Positions 29,001 to 44,000 of a stretch of DNA of 64,000 nucleotides are shown in pieces. The stretch comes from Patiria pectinifera (lineage: Eukaryota; Echinodermata; Asteroidea; Valvatida; Asterinidae). The position numbers were made by a program, and so were the translations under genes. The notes beneath the pieces are model-generated. The model was not told the DNA's origin and did not search any database. It saw only the letters and a program-made list of their open reading frames with translations. Position 1 is the stretch's first letter, and every line of letters begins with the position of its first letter. The DNA lies in contig CM057129.1 in NCBI GenBank assembly GCA_029964075.1, positions 13,817,430-13,881,429 of the forward strand. The letters run 5' to 3'.

Positions 29001-32000
29001 CGGATATGGATTTTTTCTTAGTTTCGGGACATTTGGGTAAAAAACTGAAATGTTTTTTTTCTCACTGGATCCTAGCTGTAGTGAGCCGAAATCTTCAGGG
29101 GATTCATTTCTGGCCTGTACCCACCTTGTGTGAACATTTGACTCAATTTCGTGAAGTTGGATTTTTGGGCCAAAACTTGGAATTTTTGATGACCGCGGAT
29201 ATGGATTTTTTTAGTTTTTAGACATTTGGGTAAAAAACTGAAATGTTTTTTTTCTCACTGGATCCTAGCTGTAGTGAGCCGAAATCTTCAGGGGATTCAT
29301 TTCTGGCCTGTACCCACCTTGTGTGAACATTTGATTCAATTTCGTGAAGTTGGATTTTTGGGCCAAAACTTGGAATTTTTGATGACCGCGGATATGGATT
29401 TTTTTTTAGTTTTTGGACATTTGGGTAAAAAACTGAAATGTTTTTTTCTCACTGGATCCTAGCTGTAGTGAGCTGAAATCTCTTGGGGATTCATTGCTGG
29501 CATCTACACACCTTGTGTGAACATTTGACTCAATTTCGTGAAGTTGGATTTTTGGGCCAAAACTTGGAATTTTTGATGACCGCGGATATGGATTTTTTCT
29601 TAGTTTCGGGACATTTGGGTAAAAAACTGAAATGTTTTTTTCTCACTGGATCCTAGCTGTAGTGAGCCGAAATCTTCAGAGGATTCATTTCTGGCCTGTA
29701 CCCACCTTGTGTGAACATTTGACTCAATTTCGTGAAGTTGGATTTTTGGGCCAAAACTTGGAATTTTTGATGACCGCGGATATGGATTTTTTTTTAGTTT
29801 TTGGACTTTTGGGTAAAAAACTGAAATGTTTTTTTTCCTCCCTTGATCCTAGCTGTAGTGAGCTGAAATCTTCAGGGGATTCATTTCTGGCCTCTACCCA
29901 GCTTGTGTGAATATTTGACTCAATTTCGTGAAGTTGGATTTTTTTTGCCAAAACTTGATATTTTTGATTACTGCGGATATGGAGGTTTTTTAGTTTTTGT
30001 ACATTGCGGTAAAAAACTGAAATGTTTTTTTCTCACTGGATCCTAGCTGTAGTGAGCCGAAATCTTCAGTGGATTCATTTCTGGCCTGTACCCACCTTGT
30101 GTGAACATTTGACTCAATTTCGTGAAGTTGGATTTTTGGGCCAAAACTTGGAATTTTTGATGACCGCGGATATGGATTTTTTCTTAGTTTTGGGACATTT
30201 GGGTTAAAAACTGAAATGTTTTTTTTCTCACTGGATCCTAGCTGTAGTGAGCCGAAATCTTCAGGGGATTCATTTCTGGCCTGTACCCACCTTGTGTGAA
30301 CATTTGACTCAATTTCGTGAAGTTGGATTTTTGGGCCAAAACTTGGAATTTTTGATGACCGCGGATATGGATTTTTTTTAGTTTTTGGACATTTGGGTAA
30401 GAAACTGAAATGTTTTTTTTCTCACTGGATCCTAGCTGTAGTGAGCCGAAATCTTCAGGGGATTCATTTCTGGCCTGTACCCACCTTGTGTGAACATTTG
30501 ACTCAATTTCGTGAAGTTGGATTTTTGGGCCAAAACTTGGAATTTTTGATGACCGCGGATATGGATTTTTTTTAGTTTTTGGACATTTGGGTAAAAAACT
30601 GAAATGTTTTTTTTCTCACTGGATCCTAGCTGTAGTGAGCCGAAATCTTCAGGGGATTCATTTCTGGCCTGTACCCACCTTGTGTGAACATTTGACTCAA
30701 TTTCGTGAAGTTGGATTTTTGGGCCAAAACTTGGAATTTTTGATGACCGCGGATATGGATTTTTTTTTAGTTTTTGGCCATTTGGTTAAAAACTGAAATG
30801 TTTTTTTTCTCACTGGATCCTAGCTGTAGTGAGCCGAAATCTTCAGGGGATTCATTTCTGGCCTGTACCCACCTTGTGTGAACATTTGACTCAATTTCGT
30901 GAAGTTGGATTTTTGGGCCAAAACTTGGAATTTTTGATGACCGCGGATATGGATTTTTTTTAGTTTTTGGACATTTGGGTAAAAAACTGAAATGTTTTTT
31001 TTTCTCACTGGATCCTAGCTGTAGTGAGCCGAAATCTTCAGGGGGTTCATTTCTGGCCTGTACCCACCTTGTGTGAACATTTGACTCAATTTCGTGAAGT
31101 TGGATTTTTGGGCCAAAACTTGGAATTTTTGATGACCGCGGATATGGATTTTTTTTAGTTTTTGGACATTTGGGTAAAAAACTGAAATGTTTTTTTTCTC
31201 ACTGGATCCTAGCTGTAGTGAGCCGAAATCTTCAGGGGATTCATTTCTGGCCTGTACCCACCTTGTGTGAACATTTGACTCAATTTCGTGAAGTTGGATT
31301 TTTGGGCCAAAACTTGGAATTTTTGATGACCGCGGATATGGATTTTTTTTAGTTTTTGGACATTTGTTAAATAACTGAAATGTTTTTTTTCTCACTGGAT
31401 CCTAGCTGTAGTGAGCCGAAATCTTCAGGGGATTCATTTCTGGCCTGTACCCACCTTGTGTGAACATTTGACTCAATTTCGTGAAGTTGGATTTTTGGGC
31501 CAAAACTTGGAATTTTTGATGACCGCGGATATGGATTGTTTCTTAGTTGTTGGACATTTGGGTAAAAAACTGAAATGTTTTTTTTCTCACTGGATCCTAG
31601 CTGTAGTGAGCCGAAATCTTCTGGGGATTCATTTCTGGCCTGTACCTGGCTTGTGTGAACATTTGACTCAATTTCGTGAAGTTGGATTTTATGGCCAAAA
31701 CTTGGAATTTTTGATGACCGCGGATATGGATTTTTTTTAGTTTTGGGACATTTGGGTAAAAACCTTAATTGTTTTTTTTCTCACTGGATCCTAGCTGTAG
31801 TGAGCCGAAATCTTCAGGGGATTCATTTCTGGCCTGTACCCACCTTGTGTGAACATTTGACTCAATTTCGTGAAGTTGGATTTTTGGGCCAAAACTTGGA
31901 ATTTTTGATGACCGCGGATATGGATTTTTTTTAGTTTTTGGACATTTGGGTAAAAAACTGAAATGTTTTTTTCTCACTGGATCCTAGCTGTAGTGAGCCG

Positions 32001-35000
32001 AAATCTTCAGGGATTCATTTCTGGCCTGTACCCACCTTGTGTGAACATTTGACTCAATTTCGTGAAGTTGGATTTTGGGCCAAAACTTTTAATTTTTGAT
32101 GATTGCGGATATGGATTTTTTTTATTTTGGGGCAATGGGGTAAAAACTGAAATGTTTTTTTTCTCACTGGATCCTAGCTGTAGTGAGCCGAAATCTTCAG
32201 GGGATTCATTTCTGGCCTGTACCCACCTTGTGTGAACATTTGACTCAATTTCGTGAAGTTGGTCTTTTGGGCCAAAACTTGGAATTTTTGATGACCGCGG
32301 ATATGGATTTTTTCTTAGTTTTTGGACATTTGGGTAAAAAACTGAAATGTTTGTTTTCTGCCCGGATCCTGACTGTAGTGAGCTGAAATCTCTTGGGGAT
32401 TCATTTCTGGCCTGTACCCACCTTGTGTGAACATTTGACTCAATTTCGTGAAGTTGGATTTTTGGGCCAAAACTTGGAATTTTTGATGACCGCGGATATG
32501 GATTTTTTCTTAGTTTCGGGACATTTGGGTAAAAAACTGAAATGTTTTTTTTCTCACTGGATCCTAGCTGTAGTGAGCCGAAATCTTCAGGGGATTCATT
32601 TCTGGCCTGTACCCACCTTGTGTGAACATTTGACTCAATTTCGTGAAGTTGGATTTTTGGGCCAAAACTTGGAATTTTTGATGACCGCGGATATGGATTT
32701 TTTTTAGTTTTTGGACATTTGGGTAAAAAACTGAAATGTTTTTTTCTCACTGGATCCTAGCTGTAGTGAGCCGAAATCTTCAGGGGATTCATTTCTGGCC
32801 TGTACCCACCTTGTGTGAACATTTGACTCAATTTCGTGAAGTTGGATTTTGGGCCAAAACTTGGAATTTTTGATGACCGCGGATATGGATTTTTTCTTAG
32901 TTTCGGGACATTTGGGTAAAAAACTGAAATGTTTTTTTTCTCACTGGATCCTAGCTGTAGTGAGCCGAAATCTTCAGGGGATTCATTTCTGGCCTGTACC
33001 CACCTTGTGTGAACATTTGACTCAATTTCGTGAAGTTGGATTTTTGGGCCAAAACTTGGAATTTTTGATGACCGCGGATATGGATTTTTTTTAGTTTTTG
33101 GACATTTGGGTAAAAAACTGAAATGTTTTTTTTCTCACTGGATCCTAGCTGTAGTGAGCCGAAATCTTCAGGGGATTCATTTCTGGCCTGTACCCACCTT
33201 GTGTGAACATTTGACTCAATTTCGTGAAGTTGGATTTTTGGGCCAAAACTTGGAATTTTTGATGACCGCGGATATGGATTTTTTCTTAGTTTTTGGACAT
33301 TTGGGTAAAAAACTGAAATGTTTTTTTTCTCACTGGATCCTAGCTGTAGTGAGCCGAAATCTTCAGGGATTCATTTCTGGCCTGTACCCACCTTTTGTGA
33401 ACATTTGACTCAATTTCGTGAAGTTGGATTTTTGGGCCAAAACTTGGAATTTTTGATGACCGCGGATATGGATTTTTTCTTAGTTTCGGGACATTTGGGT
33501 AAAACACTGAAATCTTTTTTGTCACTGGATCCTAGCTGTAGTGAGCCGAAATCTTCAGGGGATTCATTTCTGGCCTGTACCCACCTTGTGTGAACATTTG
33601 ACTCAATTTCGTGAAGTTGGATTTTTGGGCCAAAACTTGGAATTTTTGATGACCGCGGATATGGATTTTTTCTTAGTTTCGGGACATTTGGGTAAAAAAC
33701 TGAAATGTTTTTTTTCTCACTGGATCCTAGCTGTAGTGAGCCGAAATCTTCAGGGGATTCATTTCTGGCCTGTACCCACCTTGTGTGAACATTTGACTCA
33801 ATTTCGTGAAGTTGGATTTTTGGGCCAAAACTTGGAATTTTTGATGACCGCGGATATGGATTTTTTTTAGTTTTTGGACATTTGGGTAAAAAACTGAAAT
33901 GTTTTTTTTCTCACTGGATCCTAGCTGTAGTGAGCCGAAATCTTCATGGGATTCATTTCTGGCCTGTACCCACCTTGTGTGAACATTTGACTCAATTTCG
34001 TGAAGTTGGATTTTTGGGCCAAAACTTGGAATTTTTGATGACCGCGGATATGGATTTTTTCTTAGTTTCGGGACATTTGGGTAAAAAACTGAAATGTTTT
34101 TTTTCTCACTGGATCCTAGCTGTAGTGAGCCGAAATCTTCAGGGGATTCATTTCTGGCCTGTACCCACCTTGTGTGAACATTTGACTCAATTTCGTGAAG
34201 TTGGATTTTTGGGCCAAAACTTGGAATTTTTGATGACCGCGGATATGGATTTTTTTTAGTTTTTGGACATTTGGGTAAAAAACTGAAATGTTTTTTTTCT
34301 CACTGGATCCTAGCTGTAGTGAGCCGAAATCCTCAGGGGATTCATTTCTGGCCGCTACCCACCTTGTGTGAACATTTGACTCAATTTCATGAAGTTGGAT
34401 TTTTGGGCGAAAACTCAGAATTTTTGATGAACGCGGATATGGATTGTTTTTTTTAGTTTTGGACATTGGGGTAAAAAACTGAAATGTTTTTTTTCCTCCC
34501 TTGATCCTCATTGTAGTGAGCTGAAATCTTCAGGGGATTCATTTCTGGCCTGTACCCACCTTGTGTGAATATTTGACTCAATTTCGTGAAGTTGGATTTT
34601 GGGGCCAAAACTTGGAATTTTTGATGACCGCGGATATGGATATTTTTTAGTTTTTGGACATTTGGGTAAAAAACTGAATGATTTTTTTCTCCCTGGATCC
34701 TGACTTAGGTGAGCTGAAATCTCTCAGGGATTCATATCTGGCCTGTACCCACCTTGTGTGAACATTTGACTCAATTTCGTGAAGTTGGATTTTTGGGCCA
34801 AAACTTGGAATTTTTGATGACCGCGGATATGGATTTTTTTTAGTTTTTGGACATTTTGGGTAAAAACTTAAAAGGTTTTTTTCTCACTGGATCCTAGCTG
34901 TAGTGAGCCGAAATCTTCAGGGGATTCATTTCTGGCCTGTACCCACCTTGTGTGAACATTTGACTCAATTTCGTGAAGTTGGATTTTTGGGCCAAAACTT

Positions 35001-38000
35001 GGAATTTTTGATGACCGCGGATATGGATTTTTTTTAGTTTTTGGACATTTGGGTAAAAAACTGAAATGTTTTTTTTCTCACTGGATCCTAGCTGTAGTGA
35101 GCCGAAATCTTCAGGGGATTCATTTCTGGCCTGTACCCACCTTGTGTGAACATTTGACTCAATTTCGTGAAGTTGGATTTTTGGGCCAAAACTTGGAATT
35201 TTTGATGACCGCGGATATGGATTTTTCTTAGTTTTGGACATTTGGGTAAAAACTGAAATGTTTTTTTCTCACTGGATCCTAGCTGTAGTGAGCCGAAATC
35301 TTCAGGGATTCATTTCTGGCCTGTACCCACCTTGTGTGAACATTTGACTCAATTTCGTGAAGTTGGATTTTTGGGCCAAAACTTGGAATTTTTGATGACC
35401 GCGGATATGGATTTTGGTTAGTTTTTGAACATTTGGGTAAAAACTGAAATGTTTTTTTCTCACTGGATCCTAGCTGTAGTGAGCCGAAATCTTCAGGGAT
35501 TCATTTCTGGCCTCTACCCACCTTGTGTGAACATTTGACTCAATTTCGTGAAGTTGGATTTTTGGGCCAAAACTTGGAATTTTTGATGACCGCGGATATG
35601 GATTTTTCTTAGTTTCGGGACATTTGGGTAAAAAACTGAAATGNTTTTTTTCTCACTGGATCCTAGCTGTAGTGAGCCGAAATCTTCAGGGAATTCATTT
35701 CTGGCCTGTACCCACCTTGTGTGAACATTTGACTCAATTTCGTGAAGTTGGATTTTTGGGCCAAAACTTGGAATTTTTGATGACCGCGGATATGGATTTT
35801 TCTTAGTTTTTGGACATTTGGGTAAAAACTGAAATGTTTTTTTCACTGGATCCTAGCTGTAGTGAGCCGAAATCTTCAGGGATTCATTTCTGGCCTCTGC
35901 CCACCTTGTGTGAACATTTGACTCAATTTCGTGAAGTTGGATTTTTGGGCCAAAACTTGGAATTTTTGATGACCGCGGATATGGAATTTTACTTAGTTTT
36001 TGGAGTTTTGGGTAAAAACCTGAAATGTTTTTTTTCTCACTGGATCCTAGCTGTAGTGAGCCGAAATCTTCAGGGGATTCATTTCTGGCCTGTACCCACC
36101 TTGTGTGAACATTTGACTCAATTTCGTGAAGTTGGATTTTTGGGCCAAAACTTGGAATTTTTGATGACCGCGGATATGGATTTGTTCTTAGTTTCGGGAC
36201 ATTTGGGTCCTAAACTGAATTGTTTTTTTCTCACTGGATCCTAGCTGTAGTGAGCCGAAATCTTCAGGGATTCATTTCTGGCCTGTACCCACCTTGTGTG
36301 AACATTTGACTCAATTTCGTGAAGTTGGATTTTGGGCCAAAACTTGGAATTTTTGATGACCGCGGATATGGATTTTTCTTAGTTGTTGGACATTTGGGTT
36401 AAAAACTGAAATGTTTTTTTTCTCACTGGATCCTAGCTGTAGTGAGCCGAAATCTTCAGGGGATTCATTTCTGGCCTGTACCCACCTTGTGTGAACATTT
36501 GACTCAATTTCGTGAAGTTGGATTTTTGGGCCAAAACTTGGAATTTTTGATGACCGCGGATATGGAAAACTTTTCTTAGTTTCGGGACATTTGGGTAAAA
36601 AACTGAAATGTTTTTTTTCTCACTGGATCCTAGCTGTAGTGAGCCGAAATCTTCAGGGGATTCATTTCTGGCCTGTACCCACCTTGTGTGAACATTTGAC
36701 TCAATTTCGTGAAGTTGGAGTTTGGGCCCCAAACTTGGAATTTTTGATGACCGCGGATATGGATTTTTTTTAGTTTCGGGACATTTGGGTAAAAAACTGA
36801 AATGTTTTTTTTCTCACTGGATCCTAGCTGTAGTGAGCCGAAATCTTCAGGGGATTCATTTCTGGCCTGTACCCACCTTGTGTGAACATTTGACTCAATT
36901 TCGTGAAGTTGGATTTTTGGCCAAAACTTGGAATTTTTGATGACCGCGGATATGGATTTTTTCTTAGTTTCGGGACATTTGGGTAAAAAACTGAAATGTT
37001 TTTTTTCTCACTGGATCCTAGCTGTAGTGAGCCGAAATCTTCAGGGGATTCATTTCTGGCCTGTACCCACCTTGTGTGAACATTTGACTCAATTTCGTGA
37101 AGTTGGATTTTTGGGCCAAAACTTGGAATTTTTGATGACCGCGGATATGGATTTTTTCTTAGTTTCGGGACATTTGGGTAAAAAACTGAAATGTTTTTTT
37201 TCTCACTGGATCCTAGCTGTAGTGAGCCGAAATCTTCAGGGGATTCATTTCTGGCCTGTACCCACCTTGTGTGAACATTTGACTCAATTTCGTGAAGTTG
37301 GATTTTTGGGCCAAAACTTGGAATTTTTGATGACCGCGGATATGGATTTTTTCTTAGTTTTTGGACATTTGGGTAAAAAACTGAAATGTTTTTTTTCTCA
37401 CTGGATCCTAGCTGTAGTGAGCCGAAATCTTCAGGGGATTCATTTCTGGCCTGTACCCACCTTGTGTGAACATTTGACTCAATTTCGTGAAGTTGGATTT
37501 TTGGCCAAAACTTGGAATTTTTGATGACCGCGGATATGGATTTTTTTTAGTTTTTGGACATTTGGGTAAAAAACTGAAATGTTTTTTTTCTCACTGGATC
37601 CTAGCTGTAGTGAGCCGAAATCTTCAGGGGATTCATTTCTGGCCTGTACCCACCTTGTGTGAACATTTGACTCAATTTCGTGAAGTTGGATTTTTGGGCC
37701 AAAACTTGGAATTTTTGATGACCGCGGATATGGATTTTTTTTAGTTTTTGGACATTTGGGTAAAAAACTGAAATGTTTTTTTTCTCACTGGATCCTAGCT
37801 GTAGTGAGCCGAAATCTTCAGGGGATTCATTTCTGGCCTGTACCCACCTTGTGTGAACATTTGACTCAATTTCGTGAAGTTGGATTTTTGGGCCAAAACT
37901 TGGAATTTTTGATGACCGCGGATATGGATAATTTTTTATTTTCGTGACATTTTGGTAAAAAACTGAAATGTTTTTTTCTCACTGGATCCTAGCTGTAGTG

Positions 38001-41000
38001 AGCCGAAATCTTCAGGATTCATTTCTGGCCTGTACCCACCTTGTGTGAACATTTGACTCAATTTCGTGAAGTTGGATTTTGGGCCAAAACTTGGAATTTT
38101 TGATGACCGCGGATATGGATTTTTCTTAGTTTTTGGACATTTGGGTAAAATACTGACATGTTTTTTTCTGCCTGGATCCTAGCTGTAGTGAGCTGAAATC
38201 TCTTGGGGATTCATTTCTGGCCTGTACCCACCTTGTGTGAACATTTGACTCAATTTCGTGAAGTTGGATTTTTGGGCCAAAACTTGGAATTTTTGATGAC
38301 CGCGGATATGGATTTTTTCTTAGTTTCGGGACATTTGGGTAAAAAACTGAAATGTTTTTTTTCTCACTGGATCCTAGCTGTAGTGAGCCGAAATCTCTCA
38401 GGGATTCATATCTGGCCTCTTCCCACCTTGTGTGAACATTTGACTCAATTTCGTGAAGTTGGATTTTTGGGCCAAAACTTGGAATTTTTGATGACCGCGG
38501 ATATGGATTTTTTCTTAGTTTCGGGACATTTGGGTAAAAAACTGAAATGTTTTTTTCTCACTGGATCCTAGCTGTAGTGAGCCGAAATCTTCAGGGGATT
38601 CATTTCTGGCCTGTACCCACCTTGTGTGAACATTTGACTCAATTTCGTGAAGTTGGATTTTTGGGCCAAAACTTGGAATTTTTGATGACCGCGGATATGG
38701 ATTTTTTCTTAGTTTTTGGACATTTGGGTAAAAAACTGAAATTTTTTTTTCTCACTGGATCCTAGCTGTAGTGAGCCGAAATCTTCAGGGGATTCATTTC
38801 TGGCCTGTACCCACCTTGTGTGAACATTTGACTCAATTTCGTGAAGTTGGATTTTTGGGCCAAAACTTGGAATTTTTGATGACCGCGGATATGGATTTTT
38901 TTTAGTTTTTGGACATTTGGGTAAAAAACTGAAATATTTTTTTCTCACTGGATCCTAGCTGTAGTGAGCCGAAATCTTCAGGGATTCATTTCTGGCCTGT
39001 ACCCACCTTGTGTGAACATTTGACTCAATTTCGTGAAGTTGGATTTTTGGGCCAAAACTTGGAATTTTTGATGACCGCGGATATGGATTTTTCTTAGTTT
39101 TTGGACATTTGGCTAAAAACTGAAATGTTTTTTTTCTCACTGGATCCTAGCTGTAGTGAGCCGAAATCTTCAGGGGATTCATTTCTGGCCTGTACCCACC
39201 TTGTGTGAACATTTGACTCAATTTCGTGAAGTTGGATTTTTGGGCCAAAACTTGGAATTTTTGATGACCGCGGATATGGAATTTTTCTTAGTTTCGGGAC
39301 AATTGGGTAAAAAACTGAAATGTTTTTTTTCTCACTGGATCTTAGCTGTAGTGAGCCGAAGTCTTCAGGGGATTCATTTCTGGCCTCTACCCACCTTGTG
39401 TGAACATTTGACTCAATTTCGTGAAGTTGGATTTTTGGGCCAAAACTTGGAATTTTTGATGACCGCGGATATGGATTTTTTTTAGTTTTTGGACATTTGG
39501 GTAAGAAACTGAAAAGTTTTTGTTCTCACTGGATCCAGGCTGTAGTGAGCCGAAATCTTCAGGGGATTCATTTCTGGCCTCTACCCACCTTGTGTGAACC
39601 TTTGACTCAATTTCATGAAGTTGGATTTTTGGGCCAAAACTTGGAATTTTTGATGACTGCGGATAAGGATTTTTTGTAAGTTTTGGCAATGGGGTAAAAA
39701 ACTGAAATGTTTTTTTTCTCACTGGATCCTAGCTGTAGTGAGCCGAAATCTTCAGGGGATTCATTTCTGGCCTGTACCCACCTTGTGTGAACATTTGACT
39801 CAATTTCGTGAAGTTGGATTTTTGGGCCAAAACTTGGAATTTTTGATGACCGCGGATATGGATTTTTTCTTAGTTTCGGGACATTTGGGTAAAAACTGAA
39901 ATGTTTTTTTTCTCACTGGATCCTAGCTGTAGTGAGCCGAAATCTTCAGGGGATTCATTTCTGGCCTGTACCCACCTTGTGTGAACATTTGACTCAATTT
40001 CGTGAAGTTGGATTTTTGGGCCAAAACTTGGAATTTTTGATGACCGCGGATATGGATATTTTTTAATATTTGGACATCTGTGTTAAAAAACTGAAATGTT
40101 TTTTTTCTCACTGGATCCTAGCTGTAGTGAGCCGAAATCTTCAGGGGATTCATTTCTGGCCTGTACCCACCTTGTGTGAACATTTGACTCAATTTCGTGA
40201 AGTTGGATTTTTGGGCCAAAACTTGGAATTTTTGATGACCGCGGATATGAATTTTTCTTAGTTTTTGGACATTTAGGTAATAAACTGAAATGTTTTTTTT
40301 CTCACTGGATCCTAGCTGTAGTGAGCCGAAATCTTCAGGGGATTCATTTCTGGCCTGTACCCACCTTGTGTGAACATTTGACTCAATTTCGTGAAGTTGG
40401 ATTTTTGGGCCAAAACTTGGAATTTTTGATGACCGCGGATATGGATTTTTCTTAGTTTCGGGACATTTGGGTAAAAACTGAAATGTTTTTTTCTCACTGG
40501 ATCCTAGCTGTAGTGAGCCGAAATCTTCAGGGATTCATTTCTGGCATGTACCCACCATGTGTGAACATTTGACTCAATTTCGTGAAGTTGGATTTTTGGG
40601 CCAAAACTTGGAATTTTTGATGACCGCGGATATGGATTTTTTTTTAGTTTTTGGACATTTGGGTAATAAACTGAAATGTTTTTTTCTCACTGGATCCTAG
40701 CTGTAGTGAGCCGAAATCTTCAGGGGATTCATTTCTGGCCTGTACCCACCTTGTGTGAACATTTGACTCAATTTCGTGAAGTTGGATTTTTGGGCCAAAA
40801 CTTGGAATTTTTGATGACCGCGGATATGGATTTTTTTTAGTTTTTGGACATTTGGGTAAAAACTGAAATGTCTTTTCTCAATGGATCCTAGCTGTAGTGT
40901 ACCGAAATCTTCAGGGGATTCATTTCTGGCCTGTACCCACCTTGTGTGAACATTTGACTCAATTTCGGGAAGTCGGATTTAGGATCCAAAACTTGGAATT

Positions 41001-44000
41001 TTTGATGACCGCGGATAAGGGATTTTTCTTAGTTTTTGGACATTTGGGTAAAAAACTGAAATGTTTTTTTTCTCACTGGATCCTAGCTGTAGTGAGCCGA
41101 AATCTTCAGGGGATTCATTTCTGGCCTGTACCCACCTTGTGTGAACATTTGACTCAATTTCGTGAAGTTGGATTTTTGGGCCAAAACTTGGAATTTTTGA
41201 TGACCGCGGATATGGATTTTTTCTTAGTTTCGGGACATTTGGGTAAAAAACTGAAATGTTTTTTTCTCACTGGATCCTAGCTGTAGTGAGCCGAAATCTT
41301 CAGGGGATTCATTTCTGGCCTGTACCCACCTTGTGTGAACATTTTACTCAATTTAGTTAAGTTGGATTTTGAGGCCAAAAATTGGTATCTTTGATGACCG
41401 CAGATATGGATTTTTCTTAGTTTCGGGACATTTGGGTAAAAAACTGAAATGTTTTTTTTCTCACTGGATCCTAGCTGTAGTGAGCCGAAATCTTCAGGGG
41501 ATTCATTTCTGGCCTGTACCCACCTTGTGTGAACATTTGACTCAATTTCGTGAAGTTGGATTTTTGGGCCAAAACTTGGAATTTTTGATGACCGCGGATA
41601 TGGATTTTTTTTTAGTTTTTGGACATTTGGGTAATAAACTGAAATGTTTTTTTCTCACTGGATCCTAGCTGTAGTGAGCCGAAATCTTCAGGGGATTCAT
41701 TTCTGGCCTGTACCCACCTTGTGTGAACATTTGACTCAATTTCGTGAAGTTGGATTTTTGGGCCAAAACTTGGAATTTTTGATGACCGCGGATATGGATT
41801 TTTTTTAGTTTTTGGACATTTGGGTAAAAAATCTAAAATTGTTCTTTTCTCACTGGATACTGAATGTAATGAGTTGAACTCTTCAGGGAATTCAATTCTG
41901 GCCTGTACCCACCTTGTGTGAACATTTGACTCAATTTCGTGAAGTTGGATTTTTGGGCCAAAACTTGGAATTTTTGATGACCGCGGATATGGATTTTTTT
42001 TAGTTTTTGGACATTTGGGTAATAAACTGAAATGTTTTTTTCTCACTGGATCCGAGCTGTAGTGAGCCGAAATCTTCAAGGGATTCATTTCTGGCCTGTA
42101 CCCACCTTGTGTGAACATTTGACTCAATTTCGTGAAGTTGGATTTTTGGGCCAAAACTTGGAATTTTTGATGACCGCGGATATGGAATTTTTTTTAGTTT
42201 GGGGCATTTTGGCTAAAAAACTGAAATGTTTTTTTTCTCACTGGATCCTAGCTGTAGTGAGCCGAAATCTTCAGGGGATTCATTTCTGGCCTGTACCCAC
42301 CTTGTGTGAACATTTGACTCAATTTCGTGAAGTTGGATTTTTGGGCCAAAACTTGGAATTTTTGATGACCGCGGATATGGATTTTTTTTAGTTTTTGGAC
42401 ATTTGGTTAAAAACTTGAAATGTTTTTTTCTCACTGGATCCTAGCTGTAGTGAGCCGAAATCTTCAGGGGATTCATTTCTGGCCTGTACCCACCTTGTGT
42501 GAACATTTGACTCAATTTCGTGAAGTTGGATTTTTGGGCCAAAACTTGGAATTTTTGATGACCGCGGATATGGATTTTTTCTTAGTTTCGGGACATTTTG
42601 GTAAAAAACTGAATTGGTTTTTTTCTCACTGGATACTAGCTGTAGTGAGCCGAAATCTTCAGGGGATTCATTTCTGGCCTGTACCCACCTTGTGTGAACA
42701 TTTGACTCAATTTCGTGAAGTTGGATTTTTGGGCCAAAACTTGGAATTTTTGATGACCGCGGATATGGAAAACTTTTCAGATTTGGACATTTGGGTAAAA
42801 AACTGAAATGTTTTTTTTCTCACTGGATCCTAGCTGTAGTGAGCCGAAATCTTCAGGGGATTCATTTCTGGCCTGTACCCACCTTGTGTGAACATTTGAC
42901 TCAATTTCGTGAAGTTGGATTTTTGGGCCAAAACTTGGAATTTTTGATGACCGCGGATATGGATATTTTTTAGTTTTTGGACATTTGGGTAAAAAACTGA
43001 ATTGGTTTTTTTCTCACTGGATCCTAGCTGTAGTGAGCTGAAATCTCTTGGGGATGCATTGCTGGCCTGTACCCACCTTGTGTGAACATTTGACTCAATT
43101 TCGTGAAGTTGGATTTTTGGGCCAAAACTTGGAATTTTTGATGACCGCGGATATGGATTTTTTCTTAGTTTTTGGACATTTGGGAAAATAACTAAATGTT
43201 TGTTTTTCTCACTGGATCTTGACTGTAGTGAGCTGAAATCTCTTGGGGATTCATTTCTGGCCTGTACCCACCTTGTGTGAACATTTGACTCAATTTCGTG
43301 AAGTTGGATTTTTGGGCCAAAACTTGGAATTTTTGATGACCGCGGATATGGATTTTTTCTTAGTTTTTGGACATTTGGGTAAAAAACTGAAATGTTTTTT
43401 TTCTCACTGGATCCTAGCTGTAGTGAGCCGAAATCTTCATTGGATTCATTTCTGGCCTGTACCCACCTTGTGTGAACATTTGACTCAATTTCGTGGAGTT
43501 GGATTTTGGGCCAAAACTTGGAATTTTTGATGACCGCGGATATGGATTTTTCTAGTTTCGGGACATTTGGGTAAAAACTGAATTTTTTTTTTGCTCACTG
43601 GATCCTCGCATTAGAGAGCCGAACTCTTCATGGAGCTCATGTCGGGGCTGTACCCACCTTGTGTGAACATTTGACTCAATTTCGTGAAGTTGGATTTTTG
43701 GGCCAAAACTTGGAATTTTTGATGACCGCGGATATGGATGTTTTTTAATTGTGGGGAGATTTGGGTAAAAACTGAAATGTTTTTTTTCTCACTGGATCCT
43801 AGCTGTAGTGAGCCGAAATCTTCAGGGGATTCATTTCTGGCCTGTACCCACCTTGTGTGAACATTTGACTCAATTTCGTGAAGTTGGATTTTTGGGCCAA
43901 AACTTGGAATTTTTGATGACCGCGGATATGGATTTTTTTAGTTTTTGGACATTTGGGTAAAAAACTGAATTGGTTTTTTTCTCACTGGATCCTAGCTGTA

